A stretch of DNA of 64,000 nucleotides from Kappaphycus alvarezii (GCA_002205965.3 NADL03000602.1:1984001-2048000), one strand, 5' to 3'; positions 43,281 to 56,855 are shown, numbered from the stretch's first letter. Numbers and translations are program-made. The notes: a model not told the origin generated them from the letters alone.

Positions 43281-46200
43281 TTGCACATTTCTCCGAGCAA
43301 TATCATAATAGAATTTTTCCAGTTTTCTTTGTTAGCCCTTTTAAGTACAGTCACTTCAGTGTATCCCGCAGAAAATAATTAATAAATTAATAAATTAATA
43401 TTTCTGCAACAATGATTTTTACGCTCCCTTGTAAGTCACTCTGCGGACTATATCCAACATCTGAATAACTGTAAATGAACCTTTCGATCCCCAATTTAGC
43501 AACAATAATTGATGAAGTAGTGGGAGAAGGTCCAAGTTATACCTTTTTCAACGACGTAGTATGTGCCATGGCCCATACTGTATTCGCTGCATCGGAAGCT
43601 GTATTAATTTATTACAGTTTACATTCTTAATTCTTAATTTTTTCTTTATTTAAAATGACTGGTCCGACAATTCGACTAGGAGCTAACCGGATTTCCCTCG
43701 CCTTTTAAGCGCAGTGAGATGCAGTACAAAATTTATATAGCGATGGACCATAAAACGACACTAATAGGGCCATAATATACCCGTAACCGTTATTTGCATT
43801 CAGTTAGCTGAATTTTTCCTGCTTTTTCTGTGTTTGCAGGGCTCACACCCCATTTTATGATACGTAAAGCATCAAGTCCCCATGATCAGGTCTCCATGAT
43901 TTTATTTCTTTTGTTGCCCATTCGGATTCCGTTCTAGTTTTTTATTTATCTATTACCGTAGGATCAGAAGCTTCTAGCATGTATAGAAACAATCTTCTGC
44001 CAGTGAACAATCCTTCCCTTTTACATGATCCATCAACGCAAGGTAAAGAATCCATCCAAATTCGAAGAGAAATTTTAGTTGTAGCTTCGAGTTTGGATGT
44101 ATTATTTTGAGAATCTCCAGGGGAATTTGGGGTTTTTACAACTTCAGAGAATTTATCCTACTTACAGGCCCACTGATAATGGGAATACTGATGAATAAAT
44201 TCAGGAAAGACAAGAGATGCGCTGAAAAACTCGTTTTCTGGCGGTTACTGATAAGCTTACCACGAGCTCAAATGAAACCGTTCTTGGGAGCAAAAATTGT
44301 CTTAAATAAGAATTTTAAAGCTTCCTAATTCGGCTCGATAATTATCTTATAAAGAAGCTTTCACCACCTGTTTGCGCCAGGCCCAGTCATAAGCTTCGAA
44401 GCAGAGTCGATGGCATTCCAGGTACTGCTGAATTCGCTATGGCCCAGATGAATTTGACAGAGGTACTTTTGGACGAAATGAAACCAAAAAAAGCCGTAAA
44501 CGCCTCTAAGTCAATCAAACAGCGCCGGCTTATTTTGTAGAAGAAAGACGTATCAAAAAGACAACAGCCTAAACTCTCAAAAAACCAATTACAAACGAAA
44601 AGCTAAAATTTTCAATGGATTCGTCCGTTGACAATGGGTTGGCTCCCTACTTGTGGGTAGAGTGTCTCACGAGCAGTTCTGATCATACGTACACCCAGAT
44701 GTGACTCAAAAATCCGTTATGCATATCCCGACTAGTCTATTACATAGAACGAAGCCAATTTATCCACCCTTTAAGGAAGCTTTACAAGCCTGCCTTAAGT
44801 TAACGAATAACTGAAAAAAAAACTTTCTCAGAACCTAACACTTATTCCAAGTCCAGTCAAATTCTACCAAGGGAATCTTTACCTGAATCCTTGAGCCAGT
44901 CGGGGACCCAGCTAACTGCCAATGAGTGCAATAGGATTGTACAGGTATAATGTGAGAGTATCATAAAACAGAGACTTTGTCAGAAGTACTGCTTTACTAA
45001 TGCACCTCATTTTAGCCAATTGTAAAGTATAGGTACTCTGCACAAGGTCATACGTCTTCTAGAGAGCCGCAGCCTGCCTATGAAAATTCAGTTGAGAACA
45101 AAGCCTGTCGCTGCCCCCCCCACGTACGTAGTTACTTAGATTTCCAAAATATGACAGTGACCTATGTGCTAAATTGGGTGTAGGGTACCTACCTGGCACT
45201 CCAGCTCACAAGCAGAGTAGATGTAATATTGCTTACAGTAGAAAATACCAGCAAAAAATTCGAAAACTCGATTGTACACAAAAGCACACACAAGAACATA
45301 TATGTAAGAAAAATACTCCTAAAATCAATCAAGACGATAGCGAAGTAGCAGTAGAGCCCTCGGAAGCAATTCTATCAAAAAAGAGAGAGATAAGCAGCCG
45401 TTTTGCTGCAAAAACCAGTAAAGACGTTTGTAGTGAGTTTCAGGATGATGCGAGCAAAGGATCAGCGGGGTGTATCTTGATCGCCCTAAGAAATCTCATG
45501 AGCCGCCTTCTCATAGACGGTACTGTGGCTATACTATAGAAATTCTAGACTTCTATTAGAAATTATCAGTGATTATAGTTGTAAATAGAGAATAAAACTG
45601 CCTAGAAAATAACTCAGTAAAAGACGAGGACGTGCAGATCCACGTCAAAAAAAATGTAAAGAATAATAAATACACATCAGTACAAATGATAAACATGTAC
45701 ACCGAGTTTCGAGATCCATCATGGACGATCCACTTTCTCTGCTACACTACTGCACTGTGTAATATAGAAATAAACCATAAATACCAAAAGGACTTTCTTA
45801 TACAGTGATGCAACAAAGAAAATTGTTATACAGCACGAGCACCCTCAGATATGATATTAAGCACGTCCGCCGTAATGATATCGATCAATTTGATGATACG
45901 CTTTCATTTATTTCTCTTATGCAAGCAGAGGAACGATAAAAGGTAGAGAGGAAGATGATTTTCTTTCACGGGCACCGGAATGAACTTAGAAGTACCTGAG
46001 CAGCCAAAGATATTTATCTAATTGAGGCTATTTAGTATGAAACAGTTTTCGTGCTTAGTCAATACAATAATTCTCTCTAATTAGAGAATTTTTAATCATG
46101 TTTAGTTAAGTACTTTTAAATTTAACTCTATTACTGCAACAGAAATCCCAAAATACTGTTTTGGGTGAAGTCAAGTTTTCAATGATTCAATTCTCTTTCA

Positions 46201-49200
46201 GGCTCTCTTATGAGTAGTGCTTTCTTTATGGCATCCATTCTAACGGAAGAAAGACTGCCGTCTATTTTAGTATCTTTCGTTGCCACACTTGGCTAGATAA
46301 AAATACTAGAATCCAATTTTTTTCACATATTTTTCACAGGCTGTCGGTTTCTTATAGGAGCTGGCCCGCAACATTACTGGATGTATTTGTATCTTTTTAA
46401 GTACACTGGATGTAAAATAAATACCTTGCTCCGGACGAGTAGCATTCTGAACCAACTATAGGGCACAAATTATTCTCTACATGGTCAACGAGGTGCAAAC
46501 GGGCTCTGTTATCCCGAATACTGGGTCTCCAGAAGTTGATTGTTTTAATTACTGTGATTTTCGACAGCTTCGTGCATATATGTGGGACTTAAGCCAGTTT
46601 AATTTATTCCGCGTCTCAAGCGTCTGGTTAGGTGGCGAATGGGTGCGGTCGCGATTAGCATAAGTCATTGATACTTTCGGCGCTTCATTCCCCAGAGGCC
46701 GATGAGTGGGTGAAGTTTTGTAACTCAAACGTCGGAGGTGGTTGCGGAATGTATGTACCCCGTTTGTTCGTTGAGGCCATACCATGAAATTTTGTGCCCA
46801 ATAAATGATGCGGAGAGAGAACACCAGCTTATTCTCGTTCGTTGATTTTTTGGTCCCAGATGCAGTTATGTCTGGTTGTCTCTGTTGTGACCTTTGCATA
46901 TGCAATTCGGATTGCGAATGCTTGAATAAGTGCAGCTGCGTCTGTTTGGTGGTAATTGGTCTTGATTCTTTCATTAATTTATGAATATATACGGCGCCCC
47001 GTATATTATGCGCTGATGCAACGTAATTAATTCGCATGTATACACATCGATAGCGAAATTTTGCCGATTTTCCAGTGTATCGCCCTGCGGACAAGCATTA
47101 TGATATTCTCGGTCACCTTTTTATCTGATGCTTTAAAATATGCAAAGCATTTTTATGTATCTTAAAGCAGCTCCATGAGTTTTTTCAGCTTGTAGAAGAA
47201 TCAATGGTCAGAATCAATGGCCAGTAATTGAGTCCAGGAACTTTGTTTTGGATTTCTGAAGCAAACACTTGCGCTCCAATGATTTCATGGGTACACGCGT
47301 TCAAGACGGTTGCTCAAGCAAACTTTTTATGGATTTATATCAATGAGGTAACTGAATTCCTTAACAGGCAGCCTGCAAAGGTCTCCAGTATTTAGGATCT
47401 TTTCTGTGTTCACCTCGAGCTCCTTTCCTGATGCTGGACGATGTGGCGTGTTCATAGGGCTTGATTCTTTGATTGTCGTTGCCAAGTTGACAATGGCTTG
47501 AAAATGCGATATGTTGATCCAGTTGCTCTAGAAAATTATGTAGCGGCTGATTTATGTAATATGATAACCAGTAATCTTGAACTTTCGTTTTCTCGTCAAT
47601 ATATCACAAATGAGCCGCAAAGAATTTAGGTTAAGTGGCTACAACTATTTTTTATGGTCATATTGCTTTTTCAACGTGATTGACTTCTGTCTGAAATGCA
47701 AATAAAGATGTTTCAGTATTCCAATCGTTGGAGTCTACTTTAGATGATGTGACGCCAAAGTGATTATCTTCAGATGCGCCAAGTGGGGAGTGTGATGAAG
47801 AAATTACGCTTCAGCAGGACCACAGTTTGCGTTTTCTTTTTATTATCTTCAATACAAGCCATTTTGTACAAATGGGGGCTTTGAATTGTGGGACGCATGG
47901 AGACACTTAATGAAATTACTTTTTGTCACATAAAAAATTTTTGTGTAGCGTTTTTAGCGCGAACAAGGTTAGCATTGGCGCATCAATCCATGCATGAGGT
48001 TTTTTTCTTCCGCAGTTGTCATGAAGGAGCTGGAACATATGAGCACCTCGCACAGAGATTCGGACCTCTCGATTTGTGTGATTGATTTCCGTTAATGTTG
48101 TTCTCGAGTCCGTCATTAAATCGATAATTCCGATGAGTTGGGATTATTGGGGTCTTTGTTGATACAGGGTTGGCGTTCCAGTCGATTGCTTCAGCCATAT
48201 AATAAAATGTGACTTCTAAATATTGAGCCTATCACCAGAGATTGGTGTACAGGTATTTTCCGTGCTCTTTTTTAAATTTAAGTATGTACCGTAGTTTTAA
48301 TGATCGCAGTGAACGTGGAGTTCCGATGGAATTAAATTCTGCAGCCATAGCCTCCTACTTCTAAATCCATGGTTGAGTTCAATTCATATTCATGTGCGTG
48401 TCTTACAGATCCGTTGGCATGATAAAGAATGTAATGAAGTAGCTTGCTTTGCATTCAAAAAAACATTTACGTATTGATATATTGATGCAACGTGCATCTC
48501 TAGAGTATTATTATTCGTATTGCGATACAGTAATGAAGTCTATTTTTTCCTTTTTTGCAAAATTTTGGAAAATTCTTTGAAATAACAAATGAATTTAGCT
48601 AGCTGCTCTCGAATATTTTTCATCCCAGAGTTCTCAATCGAAGCATAGTCTGTTATCCTCTGTGGGAATGCTTTTTTTGGCGTTCAAGATCGCAAAAATG
48701 ATCATGAGTGCGTAATTGGAGAAATAAATGTATTTTATGGAAGTGTTCGAAATTTATTCATGCTGTTTGCTGCCACAGAGTGGCGTTTTAAGGCTTCAAT
48801 TAGGGTTTTGTTTCTCTTTTCAAATATTTTAGCCTTAGAAAGTATTCTTTAAGGTTCCAGAGGATATGATGTACCATGTCTAATTACTTCACTAGCGGGT
48901 TGTAGATGGCGATTTCTTTGCTAATCTCTGACTTTTTATTTTCGTTCCATAAGTCGAAGTCGTATCTAGGGGTTCACAGCATATCGCACCTGGGTCTTTT
49001 CCACCAGTATCAGTGGTTCTTGGTATTTTGTTTCTTCATTTACTTTTATGTCAATTCTACGCAGAACCTTTGCCCGAATTTCAGTTCTCTTCATCCACAA
49101 ATTCGCCCCTATGTTTCTTTTTCTCAAAAAGAAAATATTTTCGCGCTGCCTTTTACATGAAATTCCAATGTTCGCTTCCTTTTTGAACTAAAAGACACTG

Positions 49201-49560
49201 CAGAAATCTATTTTAAATTTGTATTTTAAGAATTGGATGCCTTCTTGACTATGAATATTTCAAAAAGTTATCTTCTGTGTCCTCCAAAGTACTGCAAAAT
49301 ATTATTGCAAGCAAAGATTCTGTGGTGCTCCCACATTCGGCCAAATTCAAAAATGCAGTATGATGATATATTTTTGCTTTATTATGGCCCTAAAGAATCG
49401 GCGGTATTCCTTTTCATCAATCAATACGAAAACGCTGCTCAACCCTGAAAGCCACTACCACAAACTTCATCAGATCACGAGCTCCCCAACTCGTCTTCTT
49501 ACCAAAATATCCAAGCTCTTCCCCTACCAGATCATCCAAGCATCAACATGAAGAACCATA
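43281..49560. other. A+T-rich region without a supported gene
   Basis: Frames are short and show no recognisable domain. The longest are 121 codons (plus, 45174-45539) and 181 codons (minus, 46549-47094); neither has homology elsewhere in the window. The region may contain very old retroelement relics. Confidence 0.35.
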
Positions 49561-50572
49561 TACACCAATGGTTTGCCCATGCTACAACAGATGCCTACGG
49601 ATCTAAACGACTGCGGGAGGAGGATGGGCCAGTAATCTGCTAGTTGAAAGGATCCCGGATATGTTTAAAACGATCCAAAGGTGGATGAAGAAAGTTAATG
49701 CCGGGAGGAGGAATGATAGGGGTCGTCGAATGGTGAATTTTCGGAAGCATTCACTTACCAGTCTGTCGCTTCTGTTTTCAAGCAGTGCGACAAATCTTAG
49801 AATCAAGCAGCTGTTAAAGCTCCGCTAACTGCTAGCGCAGCCGGAACTAGTCGATATCACGGCCCCAACCGTGGCAATGGAAGAGAATTCGATTATCTGT
49901 CTCCTCCAACTAGCAAGTTTCCGTGCAATAAGTGTGGAAAGTATGGGCATTGGAGAGATAATCATGACGCTGATGGATCTTTTCCATCGCATGTGCCGTT
50001 GTATGACACACAGGAGGAGGCTCTTGAAAATCAAAAGGCATACTACATTCGATCCAGGAACCCAATTATCATCCTCATCAGGCATCAAGAGCGGCGTAAA
50101 TGGAAAGCAAAGGGTCGTTTCATTCAACAGAGCTACCTTGACCAGCTTCTCAGCTAAGTGCCAGAACGCAGATGTAGAACGTGGACCTCTCGTCAACAGC
50201 GGAGCATAATATGCTGCTATCGGACAGGTGGAACTTAGTTCTCTTTCTCATCACATGGGAATTAATCCGAATGCCAAGCGTGATGATATTTCTGAGGCAG
50301 CTAAGGGGCATAATCACATGCAGTACGGAGAAAGTGAGTATTCCAGCTTATCACGAAGAATTCTAGGATCATTTGGGATAACTGCGCTGTCTGACGAAGT
50401 AATTCCCGTCCGCATTACCCACCTCGTAATTCAATGCTCTCTAAAATCGGTAATTGGCCGCAATGTCACTCGGAAGGCCAGTATTGAGAATATTGATAAG
50501 AACACACTAGTATTTCTATAAGGTAGTGAAAGGAAGGAGACATCTCTCGTCGATCATGAATTTCTCAGTTAC

Positions 50573-51335
50573 ATGCCTCTAGATCGCTTTGTATCCCAAC
50601 GCAACAACATATCAATCTTGTCATGTATGTCTACAGTTATGCTTGATAACTCAAAGTGGAAGGAGGTAAAGATTGTTATCGACAAGGTGCACAAGAACGT
50701 GTGCGGGCATGCAAGCTACAGGGATCTCAAGATGCTGCTAGAACGCAATAGACTATGGAACGAACCTGTCACTTCCTATGTCAGAGACCTAATCGAAGGC
50801 TGCAGTGCTTGTAGAGTTACTCAGTTTCCGTAGCCAAATCGCAAAGTATCTATTAGTTCTCTGTCGAAGAATTTTAACAAAATCAGTTTGCAAAGATCAT
50901 CCCTTTCTTGAAGTTAACTGTCTATTGCACTGTATAGAACTCATGACGAGGTACCCAGCTGCACTTTTTATAGAAAATACTGCCTTGAAGGAAGCAATTA
51001 TTGGATTTGAAGCTTGTTGGATCTCTCAATTATGGTACCCAGATGCAATTCGTGCTGAGATTGCTATGCACAAGGGGGAGTTCAAGGCCTATGCTGATAA
51101 GCTTGGTATTTTGCTTCAACGCGTGCTACCTCGCCGAAATTCGAGGAGTTCCATTGAGTCTAGACACAACATTATTCGCAGCATATTTATTCGCCTCAAA
51201 GAAGCAGCAGGGTCTGATTTTGATCCTGTTCTGGCATCCTACCAAGCTATGACCATTTTGAACGACATTTATGGAAATGATACCATGTCTGCGGTTGAAG
51301 TGGCGAAAGGATTTACACATCCAATTACTTCCTAG
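50573..51335 (+). pseudogene. E6 integrase
   Basis: The zinc-finger part is HKNVCGHASYRDLKMLL with ...EGCSACR (H..H, C..C). The core has IELMTRYPAALFIENTALKEAI, then IRAEIAMHKGEFKAYA where IRADNGGEF-like sequence is usual, so the second catalytic Asp is not conserved. SIESRHNIIRSIFIRLKEA supplies the Glu. It continues out of frame with PLDLTVPDDIRKTRDK and a Lys-rich region. Confidence 0.75.
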
Positions 51336-51848
51336 CCGCTGGATCTTACAGTTCCTGATGATATACGTAAAACTCGTGATAAGCTTCAAGCACGGAGTAA
51401 ATTGGCTTTAATTCTAAAGTCAAAAGATATACATGAAGGTCCTCTTTCCGTAAGCGATATAGTGGAGGTCTACTATAAGCATGAAAATGAGAAGACGGGT
51501 TAGTGGTCAGAAGCCAAGACCATTCTGTCTGTTGAAAAGCATGCTCATGTCATAAAAGTTCCTGGAAAGAATGGTCGGGAAATTACTGTAGCTTTTGAGG
51601 ACACTCGTGCCCCTCTACGAAAAGAAAACTTTTCCGAACTTGTCAAAGATGTGCTACATTCTCTATCTGAAATAGTGAATGAATATCTCGATGGCACCAA
51701 CCAATCTTCAGAGCAATTATCAGTTACTGGTCGAGATGCTGAGCTGCAATCGGAAGAAACTGATGATATTTATGCCGACTTGCCCGACCTAGTTGAGACT
51801 GAATAATCTAATGTCACTGATTTTGGCTCCAATACCAATCATGTACCG

Positions 51849-51995
51849 AATGTGGGCGATACTGTTGAAGTCTATTGGTGCCCTGATGAAAAGTTCTATA
51901 GCGGGACCGTCCATTCGGAAGAAGACGATGGCCGTATGAACATCCACTACGATGACAGTGATAACGAGTGCCTTGATATGAGTAAGGGGGATTAG
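51849..51995 (+). pseudogene. E6 Tudor-like domain between integrase and RT
   Basis: NVGDTVEVYWCPDEKFYSGTV followed by G.MNIHYDDSDNECLDMSK has the aromatic and acidic pattern of Tudor/Agenet chromatin-reader folds (VEVYW, FY.G.V, I.YDD.D.E.LD). The known function of such folds is binding methylated Lys or Arg. Confidence 0.6.
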
Positions 51996-52179
51996 AACTT
52001 TACTGGAGCACTACCTAACAGCTCCATTACAATATTTCCTGAACATTTGAAAGTCACCAGCACTGAGAGTACAGTTCTCTCTGCAATGCTCAAGCACTTT
52101 GGAAATAAGGCATTTCTTAGGCATCATGTTCAAGGCTTTGAGCAGTATCCGCTTTTCAATGCATAAAATGCAGAGGAAG

Positions 52180-52800
52180 AAGTGTTCTTGAAAACCGCAC
52201 GTCCAGTTCCGCATGGTAAAATTCCTCCAGGTTCGAATTTCATCAACACTCACACGCTTTATAAGATTAAGAAAAACGATGACGGGTCAATGAAGCTGAA
52301 GGCGCGTATAGCACCACATGGAAATGAAGACGACCTGAGACATGTTTTAAGTAAGGACTGTACGAAATGTCCACCAACGGGACTTAGGATACTTTAATCT
52401 ATTGCGTCGCTTCATGGGCGGACAACTTACAAGGCTGATGTAAAAGCAGCTTTTCTTCAAAATGGTGAAGCGCAACGAGATGAATATGTTAGCTCGCCGA
52501 AGGAAAGTTCTGGGAAGTCCTCGCACCAATTTCTATTTCTGACCACAGCCTACGGTCTGGTCAATGACAACGCGAAATTACAGAACCAATAAAACCAGCT
52601 TATCACGTAAATTGGAATGACACAGTCAGTTCATGTACCGCAGCTGTTCTTTATGAAGGAAGATGGTAGGTTGGTACTTTTGGTTGCAAAGATAGTTGAC
52701 GATCTGAATATCACCGGGAAGGATGATCGAGCCGAATCATTCATCAAAAAGTTGGACAAACGCTTCAAATTTTAGGACGTAAATCATGGTCCTGGAAAAC
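52180..52800 (+). pseudogene. E6 reverse transcriptase
   Basis: KTARPVPHGKIPPGSNFINTH, YKIKKNDDGSMKLKARIAPHG, YKADVKAAFLQ (first catalytic Asp region) and VAKIVDDLNITG (YVDD box now IVDD) are in order, split by stops. These are copia-type RT signatures. Confidence 0.78.
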
Positions 52801-53084
52801 TTCGATACTTCGGGATTAACAAGATTCAGAATGGTGACCACACGATCGAAACTGATGCAAACGATAAAATGGAAGCTACTAAGGGGTATCCATTCTCAAG
52901 ACAACTTCGCAAGCAATTTGAACAGCCATTGAACGAAATCAAAAAATCTGTTTTCGCATCAACGAAAAGCTCTCTTGGCTGGACTGGAACAGGGTCATTA
53001 CCTTTTCCCTCGTTTTATGCAAGTTAGCTCCAGCAGAAACCACCTGAACTGAAGATCTGTCATCGTGTTGAACAGATCAACATT

Positions 53085-53600
53085 GTGCGGAAGCTCAAAA
53101 AGCTTGGTACTACAATTGCTTACCCCATGCCAATAGATAAACAGCAGTATGAGTTAAGTGTACTTGTTTTCGCTGATGCATCTCTGGTTAATGATTGTGG
53201 AAAGTTGAGTGTTCAAACATGTCTTTTAATAGGAAAGATGGAGAAAAACTCTATTTATCATGTCATCTCGTGGATGTCACATAAGGCAAAGCGCCCTGTG
53301 AAAAGCGTGCCTGACGCTGAAATATTTGCTGCTGCTGAGGGTACTGATGAAGGAGAGGCCATTGCTAAAGCCCATGCTGAGCTCTTTGACGTTGATATAT
53401 AGTTGAGTCTCTATGTTGACTCAGAGGATTTGTTTACGTCATTGCCAACTCAGAAAAACTCCATAGATAAGTCAGTTCGTGGTGACATTGGTTGTATTAG
53501 ATACGATTTCCAGATCGCAAATGTCGACAAGATATCCTAGACTCCTGGAACTACCAATCTTGCTGATTTTCTAACCAAGAAGGACAGCGAACTAACCAAG
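53085..53600 (+). pseudogene. E6 RNase H region
   Basis: VLVFADASLVND, then ISWMSHKAKRPVKSVPDAEIFAAAEG, VDSEDLFTSLPT and TTNLADFLTKKDS correspond to the D...E...D...D order of copia RNase H. Confidence 0.72.
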
Positions 53601-53944
53601 GTACTTCAGCTTACTCTATTTACTGGAAGACTGTGCACTGAATTTGATCAAGTTGGTGAGACCAAAAGCTCGGAGAGGAACTTAGGCTACAAGGGGAGGA
53701 GTATGAATGCGTCAGCTCGTATTTGAACTTGTTTTGCTTGTCTTATGCTTAATGATTACCATTGATGAGTTTTGTATAGATGTTGCTGTGGCAACCAATT
53801 AACGTTTATAACTTGGAAGCCACCCTGTGTACTTATACCTTGTATGTTACGATTGTAAAGCTACTGCGGTGTGAGAACGCGCGAAGGAACTGAATAACTG
53901 TGATCTAAAGTCTTGAATTGTTCTAACTCAGATCATTTCTAAAA

Positions 53945-54259
53945 GTCTGCACAAGCTAAGAAAACTTCTTCATCTTAGAAATATCACGCAATTGGGGAGA
54001 CAAATCCAAGCGCAGAACCAGGTAGTAACGATTTGAAAAAGTCAAATTCCGACCTGAGAAGCATTTCAATTTTACGCCCCTTAAGACAGGTGGGAAACTG
54101 TCCTCCTATCCACAGATTTAGACATATGCCCCTCGTCCATTTTCAATTTTCCTCGTTTCGACAACGATACTGTTTGTGGTGGCACTTTTTCGCTCGCAAC
54201 AACGCCGTTTTGTGATAGTGGACGCTGGGAATCTCATCCACATCAATTTGTCCCTACCA
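53945..54259 (+). repeat. gypsy LTR R-U5 relic
   Basis: A diverged R-U5 with GTGGCACTTTTTCGCTCGCAACA and an ending CCTACCA. The second hairpin is ATTTGA-AAAAG-TCAAAT (54031-54047), changed on both sides of the stem relative to the AAGTTGA/TCAACTT form. Confidence 0.6.
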
Positions 54260-54483
54260 ACTATACTATAATTTCCGGCAGCGGGAGTCGATACTGTAAA
54301 ATGTGTGCTCGTTTATCGTATTTTGTGTCAGAGGATTGAGATACTCGCAAGTACTGGCCGACGAGGTTCCAGAACGCAGTGAGTTGTGCCGACCTGCCAC
54401 TGGAATCCTTGCTATCCATGTGCATTTGTTACTAAAACGGGCTCATACGTGGACGTACCCCTTTCAGGCACCTTCTGTATCGA

Positions 54484-54527
54484 ATATATCTTCCACCAGT
54501 AAAAACACCCAAAACTTTCCCCCTTAC
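54484..54527 (+). repeat. micro-retroposon constant end
   Basis: ATATATCTTCCACCAGTAAAAAC then ACCCAAAACTTTCCCCCTT: plus orientation of the family, ending exactly where the G+C-rich non-LTR fragment begins. Confidence 0.55.
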
Positions 54528-54530
54528 ATG

Positions 54531-55679
54531 CACCGTCGTCTCCCAGACAGTGCCTGGCTCACCGCCCAGCTTCCACTACGTATGGGAGGGCTCGGACTTC
54601 CCCTAACCGAAACCATCGCAGAGGCATGCTACGCTGGCTCTGTTCTCTCCTCCTACCCACTTCTTCGCCTCCTCCTCGGTGATTGCTTCGACGTCTCTCC
54701 CTTGATCTCAACGCCCCTTGCCTCTATCCGGGCCAAATACAGCCTCCCCGACAGTTTCTCCCCCAGAGCCGTCCTTGCTGGCCTCCGTGCCTCTTCTTCC
54801 CCGGCCTGTCTGACTTCCAGACAACCGCTACTGCTGAGATTACAAAGGCGTTTCGCGCCAGACTTCTCTCTTCCATCGACCTCTCCTCCTCCGAAGGCTC
54901 CCGGCTACTCCGCCGCCTAGCTTCGGTCGCTTCTTCCCACGCCTCCCGTCCCTTTCACAACCTCCCGCAGAGCCATCTCGGTACCCGGGCCGCTCCTGAA
55001 GTCTGGCGAACCATGGTTTGCCTCCGTCTTGGTGTCCCCATCTTCTCTGGCACACAACCCTGCACCTATTGCGCCACCGCCCACTTCCGCACTGTCCCCA
55101 CCCTGGATTCCTACGGACACCATGCCTCTGTCTGTCCCTGCGCCGAAGGCTCCATTCGGCGCCACAACTGTGTTCGCGACCGCCTCAGTTCTGAGGTATC
55201 AAGCTTATCAATTGGAACTCGCCCTGTCCGGGAATGGACCTTCCCGCAAGACTTGCCCCGACCCTCCAACTCCCGCCGCCGCCTCGACATCTACATCGAT
55301 GATGTTCAGTTCTCTCCCGTCCCCAGGGCTACGACGTCACTGTCATCAGCCCCCACTCCGCTCCATACGCCCAACAGCGGATTCACACGCCCCTCGCTGC
55401 CCTTACTGCATCTGAGCGCGCGAAATCTCTCCGCTATGGCCACCTCTGCGCCGAACTACTTATGGACTTCCACCCGATGGCTTTCGATATATACGGGTCT
55501 GCCGGTCCCGGTGCCGAACGAGGTCTGTCAAGAATTGCTGAGTACATCGCTCTACGGAAAGGCAGTAGCCCTGCCTTCGAGCGCGATCGCTTGTTCACGA
55601 TTATCAGTTCGCTCATACACCAACGAACTTCTGTCGCGATCAACCGACGACAACTCAACCGCTCCTGGCTCGGATAGAT
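54531..55679 (+). pseudogene. non-LTR retrotransposon C-terminal domain (G+C-rich)
   Basis: RLPDSAWLTAQLPLRMGGLGL and ETIAEACYAGSV are typical of the region after RT in LINE-type elements. After a frameshift near 54800 come VWRTMVCLRLGVPIFS, CTYC, DSYGHHASVCPC and RRHNCVRDRL (a CCHC-type knuckle and the RHN..RD motif), then RRRLDIYIDD. After a second shift near 55310, YDVTVISPHS and RYGHLCAELLMDFHPMAFDIYG lead to the stop at 55677-55679. This resembles the restriction-like endonuclease end of such elements. Base composition is much more G+C-rich than the surroundings. The RT itself is absent here. Confidence 0.7.
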
Positions 55680-55725
55680 TTTTCCCCTCTTGAGGGCCGC
55701 TAGCCCCCCCATTTCTGCTTGGTAA

Positions 55726-55743
55726 AGTCTTCTTCTTCTTCTT
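55726..55743 (+). repeat. (TTC)n stretch after the non-LTR fragment
   Basis: TCTTCTTCTTCTTC about 50 bp after the stop could be the simple-repeat tail of the element. Confidence 0.4.
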
Positions 55744-55749
55744 AAGTAT

Positions 55750-56560
55750 CTGTGTCGGTGGGCGTGCTGTGGAATCCATTCTTCTCTCTGCTATTGCCCA
55801 CAGTACCCCTAATTGACTTTACGTTCCTAGCACATCCCCGTCGACGTCATAGTTCTATCCGTCCAAAGCCATTACTTGCTATACTGGAGATTTCATCCCA
55901 GTTATCGCGAGGTGCTTATCCACGAGTTCTGGTCGGTCCGCCACAAGATCCGCCGGCGCCCTAGCTCTATCAGTTAGTCGTCTGTAGCGACGTCCAATCT
56001 GTCGCGGCTCCTCTCCCCATAGTTACTGTAGTTCCTAACTGAAGGGCCAGTTTGGTCAATACTCTACAAAAAAAGCTGTGGATGTGTATAAATGATAATC
56101 TGCCCTCGATACAGGGGTTGCATATTGCTCTGTAGCTACGGGTGCATCTCGAATCGGCAACAACGACTTGTTGCCGCATTACCGCGAGGGAGGCATTAGT
56201 TGTCTGTTAGCATGCGGTGCGCTTCGTTCAGTTTCCATCTATACCCGTGCTTTTTGCATTCTGATTTCTAGATAGGCACAAAAGGATAACTAACACTCCC
56301 CATCTGTAAATGGTAAACTATAAGCTTAGGACCATCCACCTGAAAGAGCTGCTCGAATTTGTGTTCCCTCGCTGGAATCATTCGGACCTGTGTAAAGGGG
56401 GGCAATGATGGGGTAGTTTACTTCGTCGTCTGGTACTTCTAGCGAAGGGAACCTAAACGGAGTTTGGAACTGTGTAAAGTATGTAGAGAGGATACAAATT
56501 ATTGGACAGTGAGTATAGACGTCCTTCTCTCCTTTTGCTAGGCCACCTTTTGAATTAGGG
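55750..56560. other. no supported gene
   Basis: Short frames only. GGGGTAGTTTACTTCGTCGTC near 56408 is also found near 34838. Confidence 0.35.
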
Positions 56561-56855
56561 CCTCCGGACACTGACCCTCACTCTGCAAAAGTACCATGTC
56601 ATGGAATTGCGAAACCCGAAGAGAGTCGTACGGACTACGTTTGGCCCTTTGCCTTATGGCCTACACGTCGGAAGGGGTTTAATGTACACTGAAGGTAGTA
56701 GCCAACGAGCATTGAAACCCTCACATAAATGTGCCCCTCTATTTGAGCACAAGTGGAATCTACCTCTATAAGTACCTCCTACATAGCCACGTAAACATAT
56801 CTGTAGTGCATGCTACTTTCCTTTTACCTTAAACTTATAACTTCTAGATCCAATG

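Larger units (their letters stand above)
49561..53700 (+). mobile_element. pol: E6: Ty1/copia-type pol relic
   Basis: The order is gag zinc knuckle (CNKCGKYGHW, about 49924), integrase zinc finger (50687-50815), integrase core, a Tudor-like module, RT, RNase H. Integrase before RT is the Ty1/copia order. About twenty stops or frame changes make it dead. The purine-rich AAGGGGAGGAG at 53692-53702 followed by TG suggests where the 3' LTR begins. Confidence 0.8.

Noticed and set aside
46549-47094. 181-codon minus frame, considered as a copia integrase piece
   Set aside because: I could not match catalytic motifs in order, so the similarity is too weak to report.
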